Shown in pieces: positions 56,402 through 64,000 of a DNA stretch of 64,000 nucleotides. The DNA is from Campylobacter volucris (lineage in GTDB: Bacteria > Campylobacterota > Campylobacteria > Campylobacterales > Campylobacteraceae), in NCBI RefSeq assembly GCF_008245045.1, contig NZ_CP043428.1, positions 124,001-188,000 on the forward strand, in the 5' to 3' direction. The notes under the pieces are model-generated. The model did no database searches. It was not told the origin of the DNA and was given only the letters and a program-made list of their open reading frames with translations. The position numbers were made by a program, and so were the translations under genes. Position 1 is the stretch's first letter. The number at the start of each line of letters is the position of its first letter.

Positions 56402-57280
56402 ATGAAAATTTTAGTTCCTGCTACAAGTGCCAATTTAGGTCCAGGGTTTGATTGTCTAGGTTTAAGTTTAAGATATTTTAATCAAACCATAGTAGAAAAA
56501 TCAAAATTTTTTAGTATTAGCGTGCATGGAGAAGGTGAAAATAATATATACCTTAAAAAAAATAATACTTTTGTTAATATTTTTAATGAAATTTATCAAA
56601 GATTAAGCGGTAAAAAAGAAAATTTTCGTTTTATTTTTTACAATAAAATTCCTTTATCAAGAGGTATGGGGAGTTCTTCTGCTGTTATTGTAGCAGCTAT
56701 TGCTTGTGCTTATGGTATGAGTGGTTTTAAGATAGATAAAAATACCATTTTAAACGAAGCTTTAAAATTTGAAAATCATCCAGATAATATAGCTCCAGCT
56801 ACACTTGGTGGTTTTGTGTGCTCGATAGTACAAAATGATAAAGTTTTAGCCATTAAAAAAAATATAGATAAAGATTTAAAAGCTATCATTACCATACCAA
56901 ATGTGCCTATGAATACTCAAAAATCAAGATCAGTTTTAGCAAAAAAAATCAATTTTAGTGAAGGGGTTTTTAATCTTTGTCATTCTTCATTTTTAACCGC
57001 ATGTTTTTTAGAAAAAAAATATGATTTATTAAAATATGCTAGTTTGGATAAGCTTCATCAAGAACAAAGAATGAAAATTTTGCCTGATTTATTTGAAGTA
57101 CAAAAAATTTCTTTGCAAAATAATGCCCTTATGAGCACACTTTCAGGCTCAGGCTCAAGCTTTTTTACCTTAGCTTATAATGATGATGCAAAAAATATTC
57201 AAGAAAAGCTTAAAAATAAATTTGGTAACTTTCGAGTTAAGCTTTTGGATTTTGACAATGAAGGCTTTAAAATTTGCTAA
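56402..57280 (+). CDS. thrB: homoserine kinase ThrB
   Basis: A 292-residue GHMP kinase in threonine synthesis. It has V-P-A-T-S-A-N-L-G-P-G-F-D-C-L-G near residue 4-19, the ATP-binding P-L-S-R-G-M-G-S-S-S-A near 87-97, and the third motif S-G-S-G-S-S-F near 250-256. The product is phosphohomoserine. It is seven bases after the TsaB-like gene and 24 bases before the YlxR gene. Confidence 0.95.
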   Translation: MKILVPATSANLGPGFDCLGLSLRYFNQTIVEKSKFFSISVHGEGENNIYLKKNNTFVNIFNEIYQRLSGKKENFRFIFYNKIPLSRGMGSSSAVIVAAIACAYGMSGFKIDKNTILNEALKFENHPDNIAPATLGGFVCSIVQNDKVLAIKKNIDKDLKAIITIPNVPMNTQKSRSVLAKKINFSEGVFNLCHSSFLTACFLEKKYDLLKYASLDKLHQEQRMKILPDLFEVQKISLQNNALMSTLSGSGSSFFTLAYNDDAKNIQEKLKNKFGNFRVKLLDFDNEGFKIC

Positions 57281-57304
57281 AAATTTAAAAAAAAAGATAT
57301 AATT

Positions 57305-57571
57305 TTGAAAAATCATATACCCATTAGAATGTGCATTGCATGCAAAGGTCGTTTCGAGAAACAAAGTTTATACCAATTTCAAATTAAAAACTCTCAAATT
57401 ATTACAAAAGTAGAATTTGGAAGAAGTTTGTATATTTGCAATTTGTGTTTAAATAAAGATGACAAGACCTTGCAAAAAACTTTTTTAAAAGTTAGTAAGG
57501 GTAGTTTTGGTGGTAGTGTAAAACAGCAGGAATTAAAGGAGATATTTTTTAATGGCAGATGTAAAGATTAG
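57305..57571 (+). CDS. YlxR-family RNA-binding protein
   Basis: An 88-residue protein of the YlxR family, which normally precedes infB. The signature [11 protein letters not shown] is at residues 6-16. The start is TTG 57305, giving the N-terminal residues before the motif; an ATG (57329) inside the motif would truncate it. It overlaps infB by 20 bases and so is co-translated with it. In other bacteria such proteins bind RNA and influence RNase P or transcription. Confidence 0.85.
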   Translation: MKNHIPIRMCIACKGRFEKQSLYQFQIKNSQIITKVEFGRSLYICNLCLNKDDKTLQKTFLKVSKGSFGGSVKQQELKEIFFNGRCKD

Positions 57572-60176
57572 CGAGATAGCTCAAGAATTAGGATACTCAA
57601 GCAAAGAGATCATAGAAAAAGCAGTTGAAATGGGCTTAGAAGATATAAAATCACCCAATAAGAAAGTATCTTCTGAAATAGCAGTAGCTATATATGAGTA
57701 TGTTCAATCTGGTAAAATTTTAGATGTGGTTAAAAAAATGCAAAAACCTAAAAAAGAAAGCACTACAAAAAAAACCATCAAAAAAGAAGAAGAACCCAAA
57801 AAACAAGAGAAAAAAACTAGCAAAAAAGAACCCAAAACTAGTACTAAAATCCCTCAAATAAAAGAAGAAAAAGTAGCAACAATTGCAAATCCTATCAAAG
57901 AAGAAATTACCCAAAAAGAAAAAGAAGAAATTAAATTAGAAGAAAAATTAGGTTCAAATTTGAATTTAGCTAAACGAAGAGGTTTGGTTATTGTTAAAAA
58001 GAAAAAAGAAGAAGTTAAAGAAAATTTAGCCCAAAAAGAAGAAAAGCCAACTCAAAATACTCAAGGTTTAAGTTTGAGTATGATTTTTTCTAATTCTGAT
58101 GAGAATTTAAAGAAAAAGAAAAAAGAAAAAAAACCTCATCATCCAGTTGCAAGTAAAAAAGAAAATACTACCAAAATGGATCTTTTAGGCGATAAAGATT
58201 TTGCTGAAATTTCATTAGATGATGAAGATGAAGTGGTTTTACCTGATTTTAGTGTTCAAGAGCAACAAAAACCAAGTGCAAATTTAAACAAAAAACAACC
58301 AAGTGTTTTAAGACAATCTTTAAATAATTCTATCAATCCTTTTGGCGAAGGTGGAATTCAAAGAAGAAGTCGTAAAAAACCACCTAAAAAGATAGAAAAA
58401 AAAGAAAGTGAAGCTATAACAAGTGTTAATATACCTAAAGAAATTCGCGTTTATGAATTTGCTGATAAAATAGGCAAAAATACAGGTGAGATCATTTCAA
58501 AGCTTTTTATGCTAGGACTTATGACTACTAAGAATGATTTCTTAGATGAGGCTGCTATAGAAATTTTAGCTGAAGAATTTGGTATAGAGATTAATATAAT
58601 AGACGAAGCAAATGAATTTGACTATGTAAAAGATTATGATGAAAATCAAGTAGAAGAAAATTTAAGCCAAAGAGCACCAGTTATTACTATTATGGGACAT
58701 GTTGATCATGGTAAAACTTCTTTACTTGATTTTATAAGAAAATCTCGTATCGCAAGTGGTGAAGCAGGTGGCATAACTCAGCATGTTGGTGCTTATATGG
58801 TAGAAAAAAATGGAAGAAAAATAACCTTTATAGATACTCCAGGTCATGAAGCTTTTACAGCTATGCGTGCAAGAGGAGCTAGTATAACAGATATTGTTAT
58901 TATAGTTGTTGCAGCTGATGATGGAGTAAAACCACAAACCAAAGAAGCTATAAATCACGCAAAAGCTGCTAATGTGCCTATAATCATAGCAATAAATAAA
59001 ATGGATAAAGAAAATGCAAATCCAGATATGGTAAAAACTCAGCTTGCTGAAATGGAAATAATGCCAGTAGAATGGGGTGGATCTTATGAATTTGTCCCTG
59101 TTTCAGCTAAAAAAGGTGATGGTATAGAAGATTTGCTTGAGATAGTTTTACTCCAAGCTGATATTTTAGAATTAAAAGCAAATCCTAAAACTAAAGCAAA
59201 AGCTAGTATCATAGAATCTTCAGTTCAAAAAGGTAGAGGTCCTGTAGCTACTATAATAGTTCAAAATGGAACTTTAAAAGTTGGAGATACTATGGTAGCT
59301 GGTGTTGCTTATGGTAAAGTTCGTGCTATGAGTGATGATCAAGGAAAACCTTTAAAAGAAATAAAACCAGGTGAATGTGGAGTTATCATAGGACTTAGTG
59401 AAGTAGCTGATGCAGGTGAAACTTTAATAGTTGTAGATAGTGATAAACAAGCAAGAGAATATGCAAATAAACGCCATGAGTATAATCGCCAAAAAGAACT
59501 TAGCAAATCAACAAAAGTAAGTATAGATGAACTTGGAGATAAGATTAAAGAAGGAAGTTTAAAAGCATTGCCTGTAATTTTAAAAGCCGATGTTCAAGGA
59601 TCTTTAGAGGCGCTTAAGGCTAGTTTAGAAAAACTTAGAAATGATGAAATTAAAGTAAATATTATACATAGCGGAGTAGGTGGCATAACGCAAAGCGATA
59701 TAGAGCTTGCAAGTGCTAGTGAAAATTCTATTATCATAGGTTTTAATATACGCCCAACTGGAGAGATTAAAGAGCGTGCTAAAGATAAGGGTGTAGAAAT
59801 AAAAACTTATAATGTAATTTATAATTTATTAGACGATGTTAAAGCTTTACTTGGTGGTATGATGAGTCCTATCATCTCAGAAGAGCAACTTGGCCAAGCT
59901 GAAATTCGTCAAGTTATAAATGTGCCAAAACTAGGTCAAATAGCAGGATGTATGGTAACAGAAGGCACTATAAATCGTGGAGCTAAGATAAGACTTATTA
60001 GAGAAGGTGTTGTAGTATATGAGGGCAATGTAAGCTCACTTAAACGCTTTAAAGATGATGTAAAAGAAGTAGCAAAAGGCTATGAATGTGGTGTAGGTAT
60101 AGAAGGATGTAATGATATGAGAGTGGGTGATTATATAGAAAGCTATAAAGAAGTTGAGGAAAAAGTAAGCTTATGA
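57552..60176 (+). CDS. infB: translation initiation factor IF-2
   Basis: An 874-residue GTPase that places initiator tRNA on the ribosome. The N-terminus (1-50) is a helical domain. Residues 60-300 are a Lys/Glu-rich linker with many K-K-E-E and K-K-K runs. The G domain has G-H-V-D-H-G-K-T near residue 380-387, D-T-P-G-H-E-A-F near 427 and N-K-M-D near 481. Domains II-IV follow with the C-terminal V-G-I-E-G region. ATG 57552 has AAAGGAGA at its ribosome site. It overlaps rbfA by four bases. Confidence 0.98.
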   Translation: MADVKISEIAQELGYSSKEIIEKAVEMGLEDIKSPNKKVSSEIAVAIYEYVQSGKILDVVKKMQKPKKESTTKKTIKKEEEPKKQEKKTSKKEPKTSTKIPQIKEEKVATIANPIKEEITQKEKEEIKLEEKLGSNLNLAKRRGLVIVKKKKEEVKENLAQKEEKPTQNTQGLSLSMIFSNSDENLKKKKKEKKPHHPVASKKENTTKMDLLGDKDFAEISLDDEDEVVLPDFSVQEQQKPSANLNKKQPSVLRQSLNNSINPFGEGGIQRRSRKKPPKKIEKKESEAITSVNIPKEIRVYEFADKIGKNTGEIISKLFMLGLMTTKNDFLDEAAIEILAEEFGIEINIIDEANEFDYVKDYDENQVEENLSQRAPVITIMGHVDHGKTSLLDFIRKSRIASGEAGGITQHVGAYMVEKNGRKITFIDTPGHEAFTAMRARGASITDIVIIVVAADDGVKPQTKEAINHAKAANVPIIIAINKMDKENANPDMVKTQLAEMEIMPVEWGGSYEFVPVSAKKGDGIEDLLEIVLLQADILELKANPKTKAKASIIESSVQKGRGPVATIIVQNGTLKVGDTMVAGVAYGKVRAMSDDQGKPLKEIKPGECGVIIGLSEVADAGETLIVVDSDKQAREYANKRHEYNRQKELSKSTKVSIDELGDKIKEGSLKALPVILKADVQGSLEALKASLEKLRNDEIKVNIIHSGVGGITQSDIELASASENSIIIGFNIRPTGEIKERAKDKGVEIKTYNVIYNLLDDVKALLGGMMSPIISEEQLGQAEIRQVINVPKLGQIAGCMVTEGTINRGAKIRLIREGVVVYEGNVSSLKRFKDDVKEVAKGYECGVGIEGCNDMRVGDYIESYKEVEEKVSL

Positions 60177-60535
60177 ATCCATCAGAGATTAAAAAGCTTC
60201 GCACAGAAAGCATTTTAAAAGAGCTTATACCTGAAGCTTTATCAAATTTAGATAATGCAAATTTAAAAAATTTATGCGTTGTTGATGTGGAGTGTAAAAA
60301 AGGTAGATATGATGCCTTTGTATATTTAGATAAGATGTTTTTTAATACTCATGAACAAGAAATTATATTAAATCAGCTTAAAAAAGCTTCAAAAGCTTTG
60401 CAAAATTATTGTATGAGTGAGCAAGGATGGTATAGATGTCCGAATTTTCATTTTAAATTTGATGATAGATTAGAGTATCAAAACCATATGGATGCACTTT
60501 TTGAAAAGATAAAAAAGGAAAGAAATGAATCTTGA
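60173..60535 (+). CDS. rbfA: ribosome-binding factor A
   Basis: A 120-residue KH-like 30S maturation factor. It has the family pattern [16 protein letters not shown] near residues 6-21, and the C-terminal [11 protein letters not shown] near 88-98. It acts on 16S rRNA maturation and cold adaptation. It is in the infB-rbfA-rimP cluster, overlapping both neighbours by four and eleven bases. Confidence 0.92.
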   Translation: MNPSEIKKLRTESILKELIPEALSNLDNANLKNLCVVDVECKKGRYDAFVYLDKMFFNTHEQEIILNQLKKASKALQNYCMSEQGWYRCPNFHFKFDDRLEYQNHMDALFEKIKKERNES

Positions 60536-60947
60536 AGCTTTGTGCAAAGAAGTCGGACTTAGTTTTTATGATGATGAGTTGGTAAGTGAAAATGGTAAAA
60601 AAATTTATAGAATTTATGTGCAAAAAGAAGGTGGTGTAAGGCTTGATGATTGTGCTAAGTTAAGTGAAATTTTATCACCTATTTTTGATGTAGAACCGCC
60701 TATAAATGGAGAATATTTTTTAGAAGTTTCAAGCTGTGGGCTTGAGAGAAAATTAAGCAAATTAGATCATTTTGCAAAAAGTATAAATGAACTCGTAAAA
60801 ATCACTACAAATGAAAAAGAAAAAATCGAGGCAAAAATACTTTCTGTTGAAAATGAAAATATAATTTTAGAAAACTTAGAAACTCAAGAAAAAACTACTA
60901 TAAATTTTAATGATATAAAAAAAGCTAAAACTTTTGTGCAGTGGTGA
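60525..60947 (+). CDS. rimP: ribosome maturation factor RimP
   Basis: A 140-residue protein for 30S maturation. It has V-Y-V-Q-K-E-G-G-V-R-L-D-D-C near 29-42 and Y-F-L-E-V-S-S-C-G-L-E-R-K-L near 65-78, the two typical RimP motifs (second usually V-S-S-P-G). The C-terminal SH3-like domain covers 85-140. It is the last gene of the translation cluster before an independent restriction operon. Confidence 0.93.
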   Translation: MNLEALCKEVGLSFYDDELVSENGKKIYRIYVQKEGGVRLDDCAKLSEILSPIFDVEPPINGEYFLEVSSCGLERKLSKLDHFAKSINELVKITTNEKEKIEAKILSVENENIILENLETQEKTTINFNDIKKAKTFVQW

Positions 60948-61010
60948 TAAATTAAAATATAAATATTTACCAAATTAATATATAACAACTTATTAATTTA
61001 TTATATAAAC

Positions 61011-61041
61011 TATAATTTTTTCAATTGTCTATAAATAGACA
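61011..61041 (+). promoter_or_regulatory. mcrBC promoter with operator-like dyad at the start site
   Basis: TATAAT (61011-61016) is followed by TGTCTAT-AA-ATAGACA (61026-61041), a perfect seven-base inverted repeat. The predicted start, about 7-8 bases after the -10, would be at 61023-61026, so the dyad would cover the first bases of the transcript. That is a repressor-type position. The 145-base gap 60948-61092 holds nothing else recognisable. Confidence 0.6.
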
Positions 61042-61092
61042 TAATGTTTAGTTTTTAAGTGCTGAAGCTATTTTTTAACTTAAGGAGCGATA

Positions 61093-62802
61093 ATGACCAC
61101 AGAAGAATTAGGTTTAAAATTAAAGGATATGTATGAAAATGCACCCAAAGGAAATAAAGTTACTTATATTCATTATTTTGGTATTAAATTTGCAGAAGAA
61201 ATTAGAAAAAATAGTCTCAATGAAATTGTTAAATATGCAAATATACCTGAAAGTTATGCAACTGAAATAGCAAAGGCTATTTCTTTAGCTGATGTGTTAA
61301 ATCAAAACAATATAATCCAATATAATCACAATGGTTATAAAAATAAAACAAATCAAAATATTCCAAGGTTAAATCAAATTCTTTATGGGCCTCCAGGGAC
61401 AGGAAAAACTTATCATACTATAGATAGAGCTTTAGAAATTTTAGGCGAAAATTTAGAAAATAGATATGATAAAAAAGCGAAATTTGACGAGTATGTAAAA
61501 AATGGACAAATAGTTTTTACTACTTTTCATCAAAGTTATGGATATGAAGAATTTGTAGAAGGTATAAAACCTATAATAGATAATGATGAAAATTCTCAAG
61601 AAGTAAAATATGATATAAAAGATGGAATTTTTAAAAATCTTTGTAAAAAAGCTTTGGAAAATAGAGATAGTATAAAAAGTTTTAATTTTTATATAAATGA
61701 TTTGAAAGAAAAAGCGAAAGAAGATAGCAATAATCCAGAAAAATATTTTAAATTGCCAAATACAAAATATTCTATTCAATATAGAGGTGGAAAAACATTT
61801 AGAATTAAATTTGATGATATGAGTAAAAATCATAAAGATTATCCGGTAAATATAGATAATATAGAAAAATTATATAAAACTTCTAGTGTAGATGAAATAT
61901 ATAATTTAGCGTATGTTAGAGCTATATTAAATTATTTAAAATCGCAAGGTTTAAGAGATTATGAAGAAAAAGATGAAAAAACAAATTTACCTTACATAAT
62001 CATCATAGATGAGATTAATCGTGGTAATGTAAGTAAGATTTTCGGTGAGCTTATAACCTTAATAGAGCCTAGTAAAAGGATAGGTGAGCCAGAAGAGTTA
62101 AAGGTGAGATTGCCTTATAGTGGTGAAGAATTTGGAGTGCCTAAAAATGTTTATATCATAGGGACTATGAATACAGCCGATAGAAGCATCACTTCACTTG
62201 ATACAGCTTTAAGAAGACGCTTTGAATTTGTAGAGATGATGCCAAACTTCATCTTGCTTAATAATATTTTTGTTTGTAAGGATGTAAAAAATCCTAATAA
62301 AGACGAATATTATCTAGGTGAAGATGCTAAAACAGAAGGTTACGCTGAAATACTTCAAAATATTTTAATAAGTATAAACAAAAGAATTGAATTTTTACTA
62401 GATAGAGAAAAAACTATAGGACATGCGTTTTTTATAAGTGAAGCTGTTAAATTTGATAAAAATAATTGGATTAAGCCTGATGAATATGAAAAAGATTGGT
62501 ATGTTTTGAGTATTTCAAAATTAAAAAGTATTTTTCAAAACAAAATAATTCCACTTTTGCAAGAGTATTTTTACAATGATTATGCATTGATAAATATGGT
62601 TTTAAATGATAATGGTATGATTTTTGAAAATAAAAAAGATGATAAATATCTTCAAAAAATAAAAAATCTAGATAGTGTTGATAGCGAGAGAAGTATTTAC
62701 AATATTGTTTCATTTGATGATGAAATTTGGGATAAAATAGAAATATATCAAGCAATTTATGATGATAAAATAGCAAATAGATTAAAAAACGAAAATGAAT
62801 AG
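61093..62802 (+). CDS. mcrB: McrB-type AAA+ GTPase of a modification-dependent restriction system
   Basis: A 569-residue protein, the NTP-driven motor of an McrBC system that cleaves modified DNA. The N-terminal domain (1-70) is small and helical, T-T-E-E-L-G-L-K-L-K-D-M-Y to about S-L-A-D-V-L, unlike the E. coli McrB DNA-binding domain. Walker A is G-P-P-G-T-G-K-T at 99-106 and Walker B I-I-I-I-D-E-I-N-R-G-N at 302-312. The sensor motif G-T-M-N-T-A-D-R-S is at 357-365, and L-R-R-R-F-E-F at 373-379 carries the arginine finger. AAGGAG precedes the ATG. Its stop overlaps mcrC by eight bases. Counterpart in C. jejuni: Cj0139. Confidence 0.92.
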   Translation: MTTEELGLKLKDMYENAPKGNKVTYIHYFGIKFAEEIRKNSLNEIVKYANIPESYATEIAKAISLADVLNQNNIIQYNHNGYKNKTNQNIPRLNQILYGPPGTGKTYHTIDRALEILGENLENRYDKKAKFDEYVKNGQIVFTTFHQSYGYEEFVEGIKPIIDNDENSQEVKYDIKDGIFKNLCKKALENRDSIKSFNFYINDLKEKAKEDSNNPEKYFKLPNTKYSIQYRGGKTFRIKFDDMSKNHKDYPVNIDNIEKLYKTSSVDEIYNLAYVRAILNYLKSQGLRDYEEKDEKTNLPYIIIIDEINRGNVSKIFGELITLIEPSKRIGEPEELKVRLPYSGEEFGVPKNVYIIGTMNTADRSITSLDTALRRRFEFVEMMPNFILLNNIFVCKDVKNPNKDEYYLGEDAKTEGYAEILQNILISINKRIEFLLDREKTIGHAFFISEAVKFDKNNWIKPDEYEKDWYVLSISKLKSIFQNKIIPLLQEYFYNDYALINMVLNDNGMIFENKKDDKYLQKIKNLDSVDSERSIYNIVSFDDEIWDKIEIYQAIYDDKIANRLKNENE

Positions 62803-64000
62803 CACTTTTTCCATCATAGAACACCAAGCTTTTTCTAAAGAAGATTTAAAAGAAATTTTCAAAGAAAAGGCTGAAATTTTTTATGAAGAATTAGAAAATT
62901 TTGCCAAAGATAATGAAAATTTTTTAGGATTTAAAAATAAAAATACCTTAAAAGCTAAAAATTATGTTGGCATTATACAAACAAAAAGCGGTGTTTTAGA
63001 AATTTTACCAAAATGCACGGATTTAGATAGTTATAAAGAAGATGATTCTTCAAGTCACGATAAAGAAAAACTAAAAAAATACTACAAATTGGATAATACA
63101 CCTAAAAATTATGATTTTTATGGAGAAAATTTTAAATTTAATCCTAAAATTCTTTTAATCAATATGCTAAAAACTTTAAAAAATTCTCCATTTAAAAAAT
63201 CTCAAATTTCATCTTTGCAAATTTCTAAAATGCCTTTGTTTGAGATTTTCATTAAGATGTTTTTAGATGAGTTTGATAGTGTTATTACAAAAGGTTTAAA
63301 AAGAGATTATGTAAGTGTTGAAGAAAATAGAGCTTTTTTGAAAGGAAAGCTGCTTTTTAATGAAAATATTAAACAAAATTTAGTCCATAAAGAAAGATTT
63401 TTTACCCAAAGTGATGAATTTATTTTGGATATAGCTCCAAATCGTTTGATAAAATCAACACTAAATTTTTTAAAATCAAAAACAACTATGTATAAATTCA
63501 AAATCACAAAAGCTTTGCAAATGCTAGATGAGGTGGAATTTTCTACAAATTATGCAAAAGACTTTGATTATAAAATTTCAAGACATTTTGATTATTATGA
63601 AAATATACTTTCTTGGTGTAAAATTTTTTTACAAAATCAAAGCTTTACACCTTATAAAGGTCAAAAAGAAGCTTTTGCCTTGCTTTTTCCTATGGAGAAA
63701 ATCTTTGAAGATTATGTAGCTTATATGTTTAAATTTGCAAATCCAAATAAAAATATCAAAACTCAAAGTAGTGGGAAGTATTTAATCTCAAAAAATGGCG
63801 AAAATTGTTTTATGCTAAAGCCTGATTTGTATATAGAAGATGAAATGATTTTAGATACCAAATGGAAAATTCCAGATCAAAATAGTGAAGATAAAAAGCA
63901 TGGCATAGCACAGAGTGATTTGTATCAAATGTTTGCTTATGCTTGTAAATTTAAGATAAATGATATAAAGCTTGTTTATCCACTTTGTGAAAGAACAAAT
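62795..64000 (+). CDS. mcrC: McrC-type restriction endonuclease subunit (partial, runs off window)
   Basis: An open frame of 402 codons from ATG 62795 to the window end without a stop. The first part has the McrC N-terminal pattern V-G-I-I-Q-T-K-S-G-V-L-E-I-L-P-K. The PD-(D/E)xK nuclease core is P-D-L-Y-I-E near residue 343-348 (D344), followed by L-D-T-K-W-K with D354 and K356. A Q-M-F-A-Y-A motif follows near 380. McrC is recruited to McrB to cut modified DNA. The start overlaps mcrB by eight bases (gaaaATGaatag). Confidence 0.9.
   Translation, partial: MNSTFSIIEHQAFSKEDLKEIFKEKAEIFYEELENFAKDNENFLGFKNKNTLKAKNYVGIIQTKSGVLEILPKCTDLDSYKEDDSSSHDKEKLKKYYKLDNTPKNYDFYGENFKFNPKILLINMLKTLKNSPFKKSQISSLQISKMPLFEIFIKMFLDEFDSVITKGLKRDYVSVEENRAFLKGKLLFNENIKQNLVHKERFFTQSDEFILDIAPNRLIKSTLNFLKSKTTMYKFKITKALQMLDEVEFSTNYAKDFDYKISRHFDYYENILSWCKIFLQNQSFTPYKGQKEAFALLFPMEKIFEDYVAYMFKFANPNKNIKTQSSGKYLISKNGENCFMLKPDLYIEDEMILDTKWKIPDQNSEDKKHGIAQSDLYQMFAYACKFKINDIKLVYPLCERTN

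Noticed and set aside
61453-61833. 126-codon minus-strand frame inside mcrB, Ile/Phe-rich
   Set aside because: Product of AT-rich antisense sequence; no start signals and hydrophobic content is a codon effect.
62795-64000. 63- and 66-codon small frames at 63307-63719 as separate genes
   Set aside because: They lie inside the long open mcrC frame that runs to the window end in another phase.

Overview
This window is AT-rich chromosome from a Campylobacterota species. Gene content, overlapping gene starts and gene order fit Campylobacter, most likely the C. lari group. Almost every gene has an ortholog in C. jejuni NCTC 11168 and the order matches that genome in long blocks (from memory, not from a search): murB to topA, a flaA/flaB/maf/pseI flagellar block, the fliN to cytochrome c peroxidase block, then a long run from the lipoprotein operon (Cj0089-0093-like) through rplU, obgE, parAB, atp, tol-pal, fabD, recO, dusB, accD, bamA, lpxC and infB to mcrBC. 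There are no rRNA or tRNA genes, insertion sequences, prophage or CRISPR arrays, and no gene-free stretch over 300 bases.

Layout. 1-6312: end of fliQ, murB, then a minus-strand run of a periplasmic protein, cysQ, a cation/H+ antiporter, bioB and topA. 6447-15398: a decayed gene that looks like a Maf remnant, flaA (sigma-28 promoter, leader hairpin), flaB (sigma-54 promoter), two full motility accessory factor genes and pseI for pseudaminic acid, the flagellin glycan. 15516-21784: a CheX-like protein, fliN, fliO, a Ppx/GppA phosphatase, ferredoxin, the orphan regulator CosR, folB, plsY and a dihaem peroxidase. 21861-26692: a five-gene envelope lipoprotein operon (LpoB-like and CsgG-like proteins).

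26816-46496 is a dense plus-strand run: L21/L27, Obg, a cold-shock/zinc-ribbon membrane protein, Fmt, BirA, ParA/ParB, the complete F1 and b/b' stalk genes of ATP synthase, Tol-Pal, SlyD, FabD, MtnN, a TtcA-like protein, a nicotinamidase-like protein and RecO. 46480-52687 is a minus-strand run (DusB, DksA, RlmH, AccD, BamA). 52768-60947 holds TyrA, an M23 peptidase, LpxC, a short TsaB-like protein, ThrB and the YlxR-InfB-RbfA-RimP translation cluster. The window ends in an McrBC modification-dependent restriction system; mcrC runs off the edge.

Points worth most attention: the Maf remnant just upstream of flaA; a CsrA-type GGA-loop hairpin in the flaA leader; a 17-bp perfect stem in the divergent plsY/ccp intergenic region where no gene ends; a perfect 7-bp dyad at the predicted mcrBC start site; a membrane-anchored cold-shock-domain protein occupying the place of proB; and a TtcA-like protein lacking one iron-sulfur ligand. 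I see no wholly new multi-gene system; the least understood conserved unit is the lipoprotein operon.
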